In this document: positions 32,560 to 40,965 of the stretch, in pieces | Position numbering within the stretch: position 1 is the first letter of the stretch | Layout of the letters: each line of letters starts with the position of its first letter | From: Rathayibacter sp. VKM Ac-2754 | Lineage (GTDB): Bacteria; Actinomycetota; Actinomycetes; Actinomycetales; Microbacteriaceae | Direction: 5' to 3' | NCBI RefSeq assembly: GCF_009807095.1 | Contig: NZ_WUCC01000003.1 | Span: 124,001-188,000, forward strand | Length of the DNA stretch: 64,000 nt | Notes under the pieces: model-generated | Databases searched by the model: none | Told to the model about the DNA's origin: nothing | The model's input: the letters and a program-made list of their open reading frames with translations, nothing else | Program-made: the position numbers and the translations under genes

Positions 32560-34137
32560 ATGACCGACCGCGCCACCGCCGCCCGCACCGACCCGCACTC
32601 CTCGGTGTCGATCGACGACGACCTCCCCGCCGGCGCCCCGCTGATCAAGCCGGGCTACGACGACCGCCTCGCCAACGACGATCTCGCTCCCCTCGCCAAG
32701 CAGCGGTGGTCGAGCTACAACATCTTCGCGTTCTGGATGTCGGACGTGCACAGCGTCGGCGGCTACGTCACCGCCGGCTCGCTGTTCGCGCTCGGCCTCG
32801 CCGGCTGGCAGGTGCTCGTCGCGCTCGTGGTCGGCATCGTGATCGTCCAGATCTTCTGCAACCTGGTCGCGAAGCCGAGCCAGGTCACCGGCGTCCCCTA
32901 CCCGGTGATCAACCGCGCGATCTTCGGGATCCGCGGGGCGAACATCCCCGGCATCATCCGCGGTCTCATCGCGATCGCCTGGTACGGAGTGCAGACCTAC
33001 CTCGCCGCCCAGTCGCTGAACATCGTCTTCCTGAAGTTCTTCCCCGATCTCGCCTCGTGGAACACCCCCGAGGCCTCCTTCCTCGGACTCTCCGCCCTCG
33101 GCTACGTCTCCTACGCGATCCTCTGGGTCGCCCAGGCCGCCCTGTTCTGGCGCGGCATGGAGTCGATCCGCCGCTTCATCGACTGGGCGGGCCCCGCGGT
33201 GTACGTCGTGATGCTGATCCTCGCGGTCTACCTCGTCTCGCAGGCCGGCTGGGAGAACATCTCGCTCAACCTCGGCTCGGGCGAGCCCCTCGACTTCGCC
33301 GCGTCGATCCCCGTGATGATCTCGGCCGTCGCGCTCGTCGTCGCCTACTTCTCGGGCCCGATGCTCAACTTCGGCGACTTCTCGCGCTACGCCCGCAGCT
33401 ACAAGGCCGTCAAGAAGGGCAACTTCCTCGGTCTGCCGATCAACTTCCTCTTCTTCTCCCTGCTCACCGTGATCACCGCCTCCGCGACGGTGCCGGTCTT
33501 CGGCGAGCTGATCACCGACCCGATCGAGACGGTCGAGCGGATCGACACCTGGTTCGCCGTCCTGCTGGGCGGGCTCACCTTCGTCATCGCCACGATCGGC
33601 ATCAACATCGTCGCCAACTTCATCTCACCGGCGTTCGACTTCTCGAACGTGAACCCGAAGAAGATCAGCTGGCGGATGGGCGGCATGATCGCCGCCGTCG
33701 GCTCGGTGCTGCTCACCCCGTGGAACTGGTACTCGAACGACACCGCCATCCACTACACGCTCGGCATCCTCGGCGCCCTGATCGGCCCGCTGTTCGGCGT
33801 GCTCATCGCCGGCTACTACCTGATCAGCCGCCAGCGGGTCTGGGTCGACGACCTCTACTCGATGAGCGAGAAGGGCCGCTACTGGTTCTCGAAGGGGTTC
33901 AACCCCAACGCCGTCTGGGCGACCGCGATCGGCGGCGTCCCCTCCGTCCTCTCGGTGCTCGTGCCGCGCTGGATCGAGGAGGCGGGCGGCGCCTCCTTCA
34001 CCTGGCTCGGCGACTACAGCTGGTTCATCGGCTGCGGGCTCGGCTTCGTCGCCATGGCGATGCTCGAGCGCCGGTCGCCCCGGATCGGACGCCTCGAGGA
34101 CGACCTCGAGAACGTCAGCGACGGCTCGCTCGTCTGA
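32560..34137 (+). CDS. NCS1 family nucleobase/hydantoin/allantoin permease
   Basis: A 525-residue transporter with about twelve membrane segments. NCS1 signatures include N-D-D-L-A-P and W-S-S-Y-N-I-F-A-F-W-M-S-D-V-H-S-V-G-G-Y in segment 1, and R-G-L-I-A-I-A-W-Y-G-V-Q-T-Y in segment 3. Residues of the Mhp1-type substrate site (Trp and Gln in W-Y-G-V-Q) are present. ATG 32560 is preceded by GAGAGGTGG. The downstream racemase gene, 65 nt away, points to a hydantoin or allantoin-like substrate, which is inferred. Confidence 0.9.
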   Translation: MTDRATAARTDPHSSVSIDDDLPAGAPLIKPGYDDRLANDDLAPLAKQRWSSYNIFAFWMSDVHSVGGYVTAGSLFALGLAGWQVLVALVVGIVIVQIFCNLVAKPSQVTGVPYPVINRAIFGIRGANIPGIIRGLIAIAWYGVQTYLAAQSLNIVFLKFFPDLASWNTPEASFLGLSALGYVSYAILWVAQAALFWRGMESIRRFIDWAGPAVYVVMLILAVYLVSQAGWENISLNLGSGEPLDFAASIPVMISAVALVVAYFSGPMLNFGDFSRYARSYKAVKKGNFLGLPINFLFFSLLTVITASATVPVFGELITDPIETVERIDTWFAVLLGGLTFVIATIGINIVANFISPAFDFSNVNPKKISWRMGGMIAAVGSVLLTPWNWYSNDTAIHYTLGILGALIGPLFGVLIAGYYLISRQRVWVDDLYSMSEKGRYWFSKGFNPNAVWATAIGGVPSVLSVLVPRWIEEAGGASFTWLGDYSWFIGCGLGFVAMAMLERRSPRIGRLEDDLENVSDGSLV

Positions 34138-34201
34138 CCCCCGGAGGGGCGGCCCGACGCGGCCGCCCCTCCTCCCTCCCCTTCCACCGATCGAGGACCC
34201 C

Positions 34202-34936
34202 GTGCTCATCACCGTCATCAACCCGAACACCAGCGCCTCGATGACCGAGACGATCGGCCGTGCCGCGCGCTCGGTCGCCTCCGTCGGCACCGAGATCGCC
34301 GCGGTGACGCCTCCGATGGGCCCGGCCTCGATCGAGAGCCACTACGACGAGGCCCTCGCCGTGCCCGGCGTGCTCCACGAGATCGCGCGGGCGGAGGCGG
34401 CGGGGAGCGACGGAGCGGTCATCGCCTGCTTCGGCGACCCGGGCGTCGACGCCGCGCGCGAGATCGCCGGCGGCCCCGTGATCGGCATCGCCGAGGCGGC
34501 GATGCACATGGCGACCCTGGTCGGCCGGGGCTTCAGCGTGGTCACCACCCTGTCGCGCACCAGTGGACGCGCGTGGGACATCGCGCGGCGAGCGGGCTTC
34601 GGCGAGGCGTGCCGCGACGTGCACGCCTGCGACATCCCCGTGCTCGAGCTCGAGGACCCGCGCTCCGACGCGCGCCGCGTGATCCTCGAGGCGTGCCGCG
34701 ACGCGCTCGCGGCCGACGGCTCCGACTCGATCGTGCTCGGCTGCGCGGGGATGGCCGACCTCTGCCGCGACCTCTCGCGCGAGCTCGGCGTGCCCGTGGT
34801 CGACGGCGTCGTCTCGGCCGTGCGCCTGGTCGAGGGCCTCGTGGCGATGGGAGTCACGACCTCGCGCCGCGACGAGTTCGCCCTCCCGCGTACCAAGGCG
34901 ATGAGCGGCCTGCTCGCTCCGTTCGAGCTCGCCTGA
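34202..34936 (+). CDS. Asp/Glu/hydantoin racemase family protein
   Basis: A 244-residue racemase of the HyuE/allantoin racemase type. The signature N-P-N-T-S is at the N terminus. The two catalytic cysteines lie in A-V-I-A-C-F-G-D-P-G and V-L-G-C-A-G-M. The protein interconverts enantiomers of 5-substituted hydantoins or allantoin. The GTG start is at 34202. It is co-oriented with the permease. No hydantoinase, carbamoylase or allantoinase gene is in the window. Confidence 0.88.
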   Translation: MLITVINPNTSASMTETIGRAARSVASVGTEIAAVTPPMGPASIESHYDEALAVPGVLHEIARAEAAGSDGAVIACFGDPGVDAAREIAGGPVIGIAEAAMHMATLVGRGFSVVTTLSRTSGRAWDIARRAGFGEACRDVHACDIPVLELEDPRSDARRVILEACRDALAADGSDSIVLGCAGMADLCRDLSRELGVPVVDGVVSAVRLVEGLVAMGVTTSRRDEFALPRTKAMSGLLAPFELA

Positions 34937-34940
34937 GCCA

Positions 34941-34990
34941 CGACGCACGAAGGGCCCGGGAGCAGCGACTCCCGGGCCCTTCGTGCGTCG
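34941..34990. terminator. Bidirectional terminator
   Basis: A perfect 22-bp stem (34941-34962 with 34969-34990) and a 6-nt loop lie between the convergent racemase and LADTG-protein genes. The symmetry makes it usable by both. It is the longest perfect stem in the window. Confidence 0.9.
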
Positions 34991-34998
34991 GGATCCCG

Positions 34999-36216
34999 CT
35001 ACTGCTGCGCGCTCCGGCGACGGCGCGCCGTCATCACGCCGACCAGCCCCAGGGCGAGCAGGGCCGCAGCCGCTGTCGCGGAGCCCGCCGTCTCGACGCC
35101 GGTGTCGGCGAGCGTCCGTCCGCTGTGCCCGGGCTTCGCCGGGGTCGGCAGGGCGACCGCGGTGGGCAGGGCGGAGGGGGTCGCGGCCGGAGCGGCGCGC
35201 GCGGTCACGACGACGTCCTCGATCGGCCCGACCGTCCACAGGGTGCGGGTGATCCCGCCGACGGTCCCGTCGACCTGGAGGAGATAGCTGTAGGTGCCGG
35301 GGTCGGTCGGGACCTCGGAGAGATCGGTGGGAGGCTCGGCCGATCCGAGCGCGAAGCCCGTGCCGGACAGGATGTCCCTGGTGTGCGACCAGCCCTGGTA
35401 CTCCTGCACGGCGATGTGCTGGCTGTCGAAGCAGTCCGGGACGACGACCGCACCGACGCCCACTCCCACGGTGCCGGCGTCGCCGACCACGGTGAACCGA
35501 GGCGGCGCCCACGAGCTGTCGAGCGCACCGACGGTCGAGTAGTAGCAGGTCTCCCACTCGTCGACGGCCGAGACGCCGGGCTCGGAGCGCCAGCGCTCCG
35601 TCGCGAGGTCGGTGTAGGAGCCGTCCTTCATGCCGTAGAGCTTCGTGACGACGACGACGGTGCGGATGCCGCTCGGTGCGAGGACCAGCGCCGTCTGCGG
35701 CTCGCTGCCCTGGCGCTCGACGGCGACGGTCGTGCCGATGCCGCCCGCGTACTCGCCGTTCGGACCCTCCACCACGAGGGTGATGTCGGCCGAGTGCGCG
35801 CAGTCGGGGAACGACGCCGCCGGCAGACCGACGGTCGCGCAGCCGGGCGATGCTGTCCAGTCGATCGTGATCGCGTCGAAGTCGATGTCGACCGCTCGCT
35901 CGCCGTCCGGGCACGACGGGTCGGTGTCTCCGACCGCGGCAGGTGCGGGGGACTCCGGAACCGCGGTCGGGAGGCCGGACGCGACGGGAGCCGGCTCGAC
36001 GGCGGGGTCGGCGGTCGGCTGAGTCGCGGGAGTCGCGGAGGGCTCGGAGTGCGGAGCCGACCTCGGCTCCGCGGCGGCCTCGATGGTGGGCGACGGTCCG
36101 GGGACCAGCGTGCTCGCGGCGGACACCAGTGCGAGCGCGCCGGCGGCGAGGCCGACGAGGAGCGTGAAGCACGCGAGACGTGTGCGAGAGCGGAGAGCGT
36201 TCCCCCGGAGTGGCAT
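34999..36216 (-). CDS. Secreted LPxTG-type (LADTG) cell wall-anchored protein
   Basis: A 405-residue exported protein. Residues 1-45 are a signal peptide with a long hydrophobic core. Residues about 45-90 are a Pro/Ala/Ser/Thr-rich low-complexity linker. The middle is a beta-rich ectodomain with paired cysteines. A sortase signal L-A-D-T-G (369-373), a hydrophobic segment and a R-R-R-R tail end the protein. Leu-Ala-x-Thr-Gly motifs are typical of class E sortases in high-GC Gram-positives. ATG 36216 starts the signal peptide. No sortase gene is adjacent. The ligand or role is unknown. Confidence 0.82.
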   Translation of the reverse strand: MPLRGNALRSRTRLACFTLLVGLAAGALALVSAASTLVPGPSPTIEAAAEPRSAPHSEPSATPATQPTADPAVEPAPVASGLPTAVPESPAPAAVGDTDPSCPDGERAVDIDFDAITIDWTASPGCATVGLPAASFPDCAHSADITLVVEGPNGEYAGGIGTTVAVERQGSEPQTALVLAPSGIRTVVVVTKLYGMKDGSYTDLATERWRSEPGVSAVDEWETCYYSTVGALDSSWAPPRFTVVGDAGTVGVGVGAVVVPDCFDSQHIAVQEYQGWSHTRDILSGTGFALGSAEPPTDLSEVPTDPGTYSYLLQVDGTVGGITRTLWTVGPIEDVVVTARAAPAATPSALPTAVALPTPAKPGHSGRTLADTGVETAGSATAAAALLALGLVGVMTARRRRSAQQ

Positions 36217-36375
36217 CGATGTGTTCCTTCTCGAGAATGCGGAAGCGGAATCGGTGCCGAAGCCGCCCCGTGGCACCTGGCTCATGTCTGCTGTACGCGA
36301 GCACATCCTCCGTGCGGCCACTCTCCGTCTCGATCGCGTCACGGGACGGGAGCCGGGGTCTGGGAGGATCAGTGG

Positions 36376-37170
36376 ATGGCGATCCTCCGCGACATGGCCC
36401 TCGGCGCACGGCTGTTCGGGCGGGGGTTCGGCACCTGGGTGCGCTCGCCTCGCTCGATGCTCCTGGGGGCGATCCCGCCGCTGATCGTCGGGCTCGTGTT
36501 CGCAGGGGTCCTCGTCCTCGTCGTCAGCCGCGTCGACGGGGTGGTGACGGCGCTGACCCCCTTCCTCGACGGCTGGAGCGACGCCGGGGCCTCGACCGCT
36601 CGCCTCCTGCTCGCGATCGCGGTGGTCGGCGCGGTCGTCGCACTCGGCGTCGTCCTCTTCGCGGCGGTCACCCTCCTCGTCGGCGACCCCTTCTACGAGC
36701 GGATCTGGCGCGGTGTCGAGAACGAGCTCGGGGGCGTCCCCGACGAGCACGAGACCGGGTTCTGGCGCGGGGTCGGGCGGAGCATCCGCGACTCCGGGGT
36801 CCTCGTCGCCACGTCGCTCGCGATCGGCGTCGTCCTCGTGCTGCTCGGCTTCATCCCCGTGATCGGTCAGATCATCGGCCTGATCGCCGGCGCGCTCGTC
36901 GGCGGCCGGGCGCTCGCGCTCGAGCTCACCGGGTTCGCCGGGGATGCGCGCGGGATGACCCTCGGCGAGCGCCGCCGTCTACTCGGCGAGCACCGCGCCG
37001 TGTCGCTCGGCTTCGGCATCGCGGTGTACCTCGCGTTCCTGGTGCCGGGAGGCGCGGTGGTCGCGACCCCCGCCGCGACGGCCGGCGCGACCCTCCTCCT
37101 CCGGACCCTGCGCGGCGAGTCGACCGAGCGGGTCCCGCCGACCTTGGCCGCCCCGCCGGTGGTCCCCTAG
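36376..37170 (+). CDS. EI24 domain-containing (CysZ-like) membrane protein
   Basis: A 264-residue integral membrane protein resembling EI24/CysZ. It has a basic N terminus, membrane segments near 28-52, 75-105, 142-165 and 215-240, and the conserved P-F-Y-E-R-I-W cytoplasmic motif near residue 111. CysZ relatives carry sulphate in proteobacteria; the function in actinobacteria is not established. ATG 36376 opens the conserved domain. Its stop lies only 9 nt before the trp leader ATG, and its last codons contain the trp promoter. Confidence 0.83.
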   Translation: MAILRDMALGARLFGRGFGTWVRSPRSMLLGAIPPLIVGLVFAGVLVLVVSRVDGVVTALTPFLDGWSDAGASTARLLLAIAVVGAVVALGVVLFAAVTLLVGDPFYERIWRGVENELGGVPDEHETGFWRGVGRSIRDSGVLVATSLAIGVVLVLLGFIPVIGQIIGLIAGALVGGRALALELTGFAGDARGMTLGERRRLLGEHRAVSLGFGIAVYLAFLVPGGAVVATPAATAGATLLLRTLRGESTERVPPTLAAPPVVP

Positions 37171-37173
37171 ACT
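37144..37173 (+). promoter_or_regulatory. trp operon promoter giving a leaderless leader transcript
   Basis: TTGGCC (37144-37149), an 18-bp spacer and TAGACT (37168-37173) lie in the end of the EI24 gene. Six bases separate the -10 box from the leader ATG at 37180, so transcription should start at or next to that ATG. There is no Shine-Dalgarno sequence before the leader. Confidence 0.6.
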
Positions 37174-37179
37174 CCCCCC

Positions 37180-37224
37180 ATGCGCTCGTCGACCCTCCGC
37201 CGTTCCTGGTGGCCCGCCTCCTAG
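37180..37224 (+). CDS. trpL: trp operon leader peptide
   Basis: A 14-codon open reading frame with two adjacent Trp codons (37207-37212) near its end: M-R-S-S-T-L-R-R-S-W-W-P-A-S. It is followed by a stop (TAG) and a terminator-like hairpin before trpEG. Comparable actinobacterial leaders in Streptomyces and Corynebacterium carry two or three tandem Trp codons. It senses charged tRNA-Trp through ribosome stalling. The peptide itself has no known function. Confidence 0.85.
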   Translation: MRSSTLRRSWWPAS

Positions 37225-37278
37225 GCAGGCCGACGCGCAGACTCCTCTCGCACACGACCGCCTCGACCGGGCGGTCGT
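37211..37278 (+). promoter_or_regulatory. trp attenuator hairpins
   Basis: A pause-type hairpin (37211-37231, two 4-bp helices GGCC and GCCT with AGGC and GGCC) covers part of the second Trp codon and the stop. A 9-bp terminator stem, ACGACCGCC (37254-37262) with GGCGGTCGT (37270-37278), follows and is succeeded by TCTGC. A third stem, GTCGGGG with CCCCGAC (37286-37314), lies before trpEG. The competing antiterminator pairing could involve CCGAC at 37230-37234 and GTCGG at 37286-37290; this was not resolved by folding. Confidence 0.65.
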
Positions 37279-37326
37279 TCTGCATGTCGGGGCCCGGGTG
37301 AGGGACACCCCGACCCAAGGACCACG

Positions 37327-39201
37327 ATGACCTCGCTCCTCTCCCGCATCCTCGCCTCCGACGGCTCACTGCCGTTCGCGGTCGTCCTCCGTCAGGGACG
37401 CTCCGAGGTCGATGTCTTCACCGGCGACGTGGTCGACGTCGACGGGCTCGCCGACATCCCGCTCGACGGCGACGACGTGCTCACCCTCGTGCCCTACCGC
37501 CAGGTGCGCGAGCGCGGCTTCGCGGCGAAGGACGACGGAGCGCCGCTGCGCAACCTGATCGTGCGCGAGCGCGAGAGCGTCCCCCTGGCCGAGGTGCTGG
37601 CGCTGCTCCCCGAGCGCGAGATCCCCGTCGAGGAGCGCGGCTTCGACGTGCCCGACGAGGAGTACGCCGAGATCGTCCGGCGCGTGATCGACGACGAGAT
37701 CGGCCGCGGAGAGGGCGCCAACTTCGTCATCAACCGCGCGTTCGTCGCGCAGACCGACGCCCCCGCGGTCGAAGCGGTGCTGGCCTGGTTCCGCCGGCTG
37801 CTCACCGACGAGTCGGGCGCCTACTGGACCTTCGCGATCCACACGCCGGGCGTCGACGGCGCTCCGACGGTCACGGCCGTGGGCGCCACCCCCGAGCGGC
37901 ACGTCTCGGTGCGCGACGGAGTGGCGATGATGAACCCGATCAGCGGCACCTTCCGCCACCCCGCGACCGGCCCGACCGGCGAGGGAGTGCTCGCGTTCCT
38001 CGCCGATGTGAAGGAGAGCGAGGAGCTCTTCATGGTCGTCGACGAGGAGATGAAGATGATGAGCGCGGTCTGCCCGAACGGCGGACGCATCCTCGGACCC
38101 TTCCTCAAGCAGATGTCGCGGCTGAGCCACACCGAGTACCTGCTCGAGGGGCACACCGACCTCGACGTGCGAGAGGTGCTGCGCCTCACCATGTTCGCGC
38201 CGACCGTCACCGGCTCGCCGATGGAGAACGCCTGCGCCGTCATCGCCGAGTACGAGAAGGAGCCGCGCGGCTACTACTCCGGTGTGCTCGCCCTGTTCGA
38301 GCCGGAGGAGCACGGCTACACGGTCGACGCGCCCATCCTCATCCGCACCGCCTACCTGCGCGCGGACGGCCGGCTGACCGTGCCGGCCGGCGCCACCCTC
38401 GTGCGCCATTCGACGCCCGAGGGCGAGGTCGCCGAGACGCGCGCCAAGGCGTCGGGCGTCCTCTCGGCGCTCGGGCTCCTGCCCCACCGCGACGTCCCGC
38501 CGGCGATCGACCTCAACGCGCAGCCCGGCGTCCAGGAGGCGCTCGAGGCGCGCAATGAGCGGCTCGCGTCGTTCTGGCTGCGGCCGCAGGCCCCCGAGCA
38601 CATCGAGGGTCTCGCCGGGCACACCGCCCTCATCGTCGACAACGAGGACCAGTTCACGACGATGCTCGCGCACCAGCTGCGCCACCTCGGCATGGACGCC
38701 AGGGTCGAGCGCTGGTCGAGTGTCGAGGACGTGCTCACGGACGACCTCGTCGTGTTCGGCCCCGGCCCCGGCGATCCGCGCGACGACTCCGAGCCGCGGA
38801 TCGCGCGCCTCCGCGCCCTGATGACCGAGCGACTCGGCTCCGAGCGCCCGATGCTGGCCGTCTGCCTCAGCCACCAGATGCTCTCGCTGCTCGCCGGTCT
38901 CCCGGTCGAGCCGCTGCCGGCGCCCCGCCAGGGTGTGCGCCTCGCGGTCGACGTGTTCGGCGAGGACGCGGCGATCGGCTTCTACAACACCTTCTCCTCC
39001 GTTGCGGCCGAGGGCACGACGCGCACGCCGCTGCTCGACCTCGAGGTCTCGGGCGACGCGGCGACAGGAGTCGTCAACGCGCTCCGCGGAGAGCGGATCG
39101 CGTCGGTGCAGGGGCACCTCGAGTCGGTGCTCTCGTCCGACGGGCTGCGCACGCTCGAGCGGCTGGTGCGCACCGCGACGTCGCAGCCGGCCCGCGCGTG
39201 A
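37327..39201 (+). CDS. trpEG: Fused anthranilate synthase (component I plus glutamine amidotransferase)
   Basis: A 624-residue fusion. Residues about 1-420 form the chorismate-binding component I, with N-P-I-S-G-T-F, E-L-F-M-V-V-D-E-E and G-S-P-M-E-N-A. Residues about 430-620 form the class I amidotransferase, with the nucleophile Cys in V-C-L-S-H-Q-M and the His/Glu pair in Q-G-H-L-E-S. It converts chorismate and glutamine to anthranilate. Sequence style resembles PhzE, but the trp leader and the lack of other phz genes argue for tryptophan synthesis. ATG 37327 overlaps nothing upstream. It overlaps the next gene by 4 bp. Confidence 0.85.
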   Translation: MTSLLSRILASDGSLPFAVVLRQGRSEVDVFTGDVVDVDGLADIPLDGDDVLTLVPYRQVRERGFAAKDDGAPLRNLIVRERESVPLAEVLALLPEREIPVEERGFDVPDEEYAEIVRRVIDDEIGRGEGANFVINRAFVAQTDAPAVEAVLAWFRRLLTDESGAYWTFAIHTPGVDGAPTVTAVGATPERHVSVRDGVAMMNPISGTFRHPATGPTGEGVLAFLADVKESEELFMVVDEEMKMMSAVCPNGGRILGPFLKQMSRLSHTEYLLEGHTDLDVREVLRLTMFAPTVTGSPMENACAVIAEYEKEPRGYYSGVLALFEPEEHGYTVDAPILIRTAYLRADGRLTVPAGATLVRHSTPEGEVAETRAKASGVLSALGLLPHRDVPPAIDLNAQPGVQEALEARNERLASFWLRPQAPEHIEGLAGHTALIVDNEDQFTTMLAHQLRHLGMDARVERWSSVEDVLTDDLVVFGPGPGDPRDDSEPRIARLRALMTERLGSERPMLAVCLSHQMLSLLAGLPVEPLPAPRQGVRLAVDVFGEDAAIGFYNTFSSVAAEGTTRTPLLDLEVSGDAATGVVNALRGERIASVQGHLESVLSSDGLRTLERLVRTATSQPARA

Positions 39202-40052
39202 GCGACGTCCGGCTGATCGCGTCGCCCTCGTACTCGCCCGAGCTGCGGGAGGCGGTCGCCGGGAGCGTGCGGGCGGCGGCCGAGGCGGCGCGCGGCTGGT
39301 ACGGGCGCGGCGACAAGCTCGCTGCCGATGCGGCCTCGGTCGCGGCGATGCGCGACGTGCTCGCCGAGGCGCCGTTCGACGGCGTCGTCGTCATCGGCGA
39401 GGGCGAGAAGGACGACGCCCCCATGCTCGCGAACGGCGAGCGACTCGGCCGGGCGAGCGCCCCCTCCTGCGACGTGGCGGTCGACCCGCTCGACGGCACC
39501 CGGCTGACCGCGGAGGGGATCCCGGGCTCGGTCTGCGTCATCGCGCTCGCGCCGCGCGGCACGATGCTCGACCCGCGCGACGTCTTCTACATGGACAAGC
39601 TGGTCTGCTCGGCCGCGGGCGCCGGAGTCGTGTCGCTCGACCTGGCCCCGGCCGAGAACGCGAGGCGGCTGGCTCTCGCGCTCGACAAGCCTCCAGGCGA
39701 GCTCGTGGTCGTGGTGCTCGACAAGCCACGGCACACCGGGCTGGTCGCGGAGCTGCGCGAGGCGGGCGTCGCTCTCGAGCTGCGCGGGGAGGGCGACGTC
39801 TCGGTCGCGATCGAGGCGGCGGACCCGGCCGGCCGCGTCGACCTGGTGCTCGGCATCGGCGGCACCCCGGAGGGAGTCGTCGCCGCCTGCGCCGTCCGCG
39901 CCCTCGGCGGCGTGATGGAGGGTCGGCTCGCCCCGCAGACCGCTCTCGAGCGCACGAACGCCCTCGCGGCCGGCCACGACCTCGACCGGCTGCTGACCCT
40001 CGACGACCTCGTCGCCTCCGACGACGTGCTCTTCGCGGGCTGCGACGTCTGA
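39198..40052 (+). CDS. GlpX-like fructose-1,6-bisphosphatase class II, short form
   Basis: A 284-residue phosphatase. The class II motifs G-E-G-E-K-D (67-72) and D-P-L-D-G-T (96-101) are intact, as are L-D-K-P-R-H and G-I-G-G-T-P-E-G. Normal GlpX proteins are about 320-360 residues and continue past D-D-V-L-F with T-G-(V/I)-T-D-G; here the chain stops at F-A-G-C-D-V, so roughly 40-50 C-terminal residues are missing. GTG 39198 overlaps trpEG by 4 bp. It may be a divergent sugar bisphosphatase rather than the housekeeping enzyme. Confidence 0.8.
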   Translation: MSDVRLIASPSYSPELREAVAGSVRAAAEAARGWYGRGDKLAADAASVAAMRDVLAEAPFDGVVVIGEGEKDDAPMLANGERLGRASAPSCDVAVDPLDGTRLTAEGIPGSVCVIALAPRGTMLDPRDVFYMDKLVCSAAGAGVVSLDLAPAENARRLALALDKPPGELVVVVLDKPRHTGLVAELREAGVALELRGEGDVSVAIEAADPAGRVDLVLGIGGTPEGVVAACAVRALGGVMEGRLAPQTALERTNALAAGHDLDRLLTLDDLVASDDVLFAGCDV

Positions 40053-40101
40053 CAGCCACCGCGAGAGGCCACTCGCCGCCTGCGTGACCGGCCGGCCGAG
40101 G

Positions 40102-40929
40102 TCAGGGTGAGGCGACTCCCTGGCGCCAGTAGCCGACGAAGGTGACGTCGCGCTTGTCGACGCCGCGCTCGGCGACGAGGTGACGACGAGCGCCGGTCGC
40201 GAGGGCCGACTCGCCGACCGCGAAGACGGAGGGGCGTCCGGCCGGCAGGGCGGCGTTGCGGAGCACGTCGAGAGCACGCTCTCCCGGGCGGGCGTGCTCG
40301 TCGGTGCGCGGCAGCCAGTGCAGTGTCACGGCGTCGGAGGCGGGGATCGGCTGGCGATCGTCGTCGCAGGGCAGCTCGAGGAACACCTCGGCGCGCCGGT
40401 CGGCGGGCAGCGAGCCCAGGATGCCGGCGACCGCGGGGAGACCCGTCTCGTCGGCGACGAGGAGGCACCAGTCGGTGCCCTCCGCCCGCCGGTAGCCGAG
40501 GCCCTGATCGAGGATGCCGACCCGGTCGCCCGGAGTCGCGGTGAGCGCGAAGGTCACGGCGGGCCCCGCCTCCCCCGCTTCGCCGTGCACCACGAAGTCG
40601 ACGTCGAGCTCGGGGCCGCCGTCGGCGCCCTTCGCGCGGTAGCGGCGCACCGTGTAGTTGCGGACGAACGGACGCCGAGCCCTCGGCATCGCGAGGTACT
40701 GCGCGTACCAGAGCGCGCTCGCGCGGGTGGGGAGTCGCAGCTCCTCCTGGCCCGGGCGCGGGAGGAAGAGCCGGAACCACTGGTCGTGCCCGAGCGGGTG
40801 CAGGAGCGCCACTCCCGGACCACCGAAGGTGACCCGCTGCATGCTCGGCGTCACCCGCGCCGTCCGCACGACCTCGACGGTGACCACCTGCGGATCGGTG
40901 GGCCGGGTCGGAGTGAAGGAGCGGGACAT
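40102..40929 (-). CDS. Siderophore-interacting protein (ViuB-type ferric-siderophore reductase)
   Basis: A 275-residue flavin reductase-like protein with an N-terminal FAD-binding domain (R-N-Y-T-V-R-R-Y and V-V-H-G-E-A-G-E-A-G-P) and a C-terminal SIP/NAD domain (L-L-V-A-D-E-T-G-L-P-A and F-A-V-G-E-S-A-L). It reduces ferric siderophores in the cytoplasm to release iron. ATG 40929 lies 37 nt from a DtxR-type iron box (40966-40984), so iron repression is expected. No siderophore biosynthesis or transport genes are adjacent. Confidence 0.9.
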   Translation of the reverse strand: MSRSFTPTRPTDPQVVTVEVVRTARVTPSMQRVTFGGPGVALLHPLGHDQWFRLFLPRPGQEELRLPTRASALWYAQYLAMPRARRPFVRNYTVRRYRAKGADGGPELDVDFVVHGEAGEAGPAVTFALTATPGDRVGILDQGLGYRRAEGTDWCLLVADETGLPAVAGILGSLPADRRAEVFLELPCDDDRQPIPASDAVTLHWLPRTDEHARPGERALDVLRNAALPAGRPSVFAVGESALATGARRHLVAERGVDKRDVTFVGYWRQGVASP

Positions 40930-40965
40930 GCGAGACCTCCGGAACGGGCCGCGGGGCGCGACGAG

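Noticed and set aside
37327-39201. Phenazine PhzE (ADIC synthase) call for the fused gene
   Set aside because: Sequence style is similar, but the upstream Trp-codon leader and the lack of phzB, phzD, phzF or phzG neighbours favour tryptophan biosynthesis.
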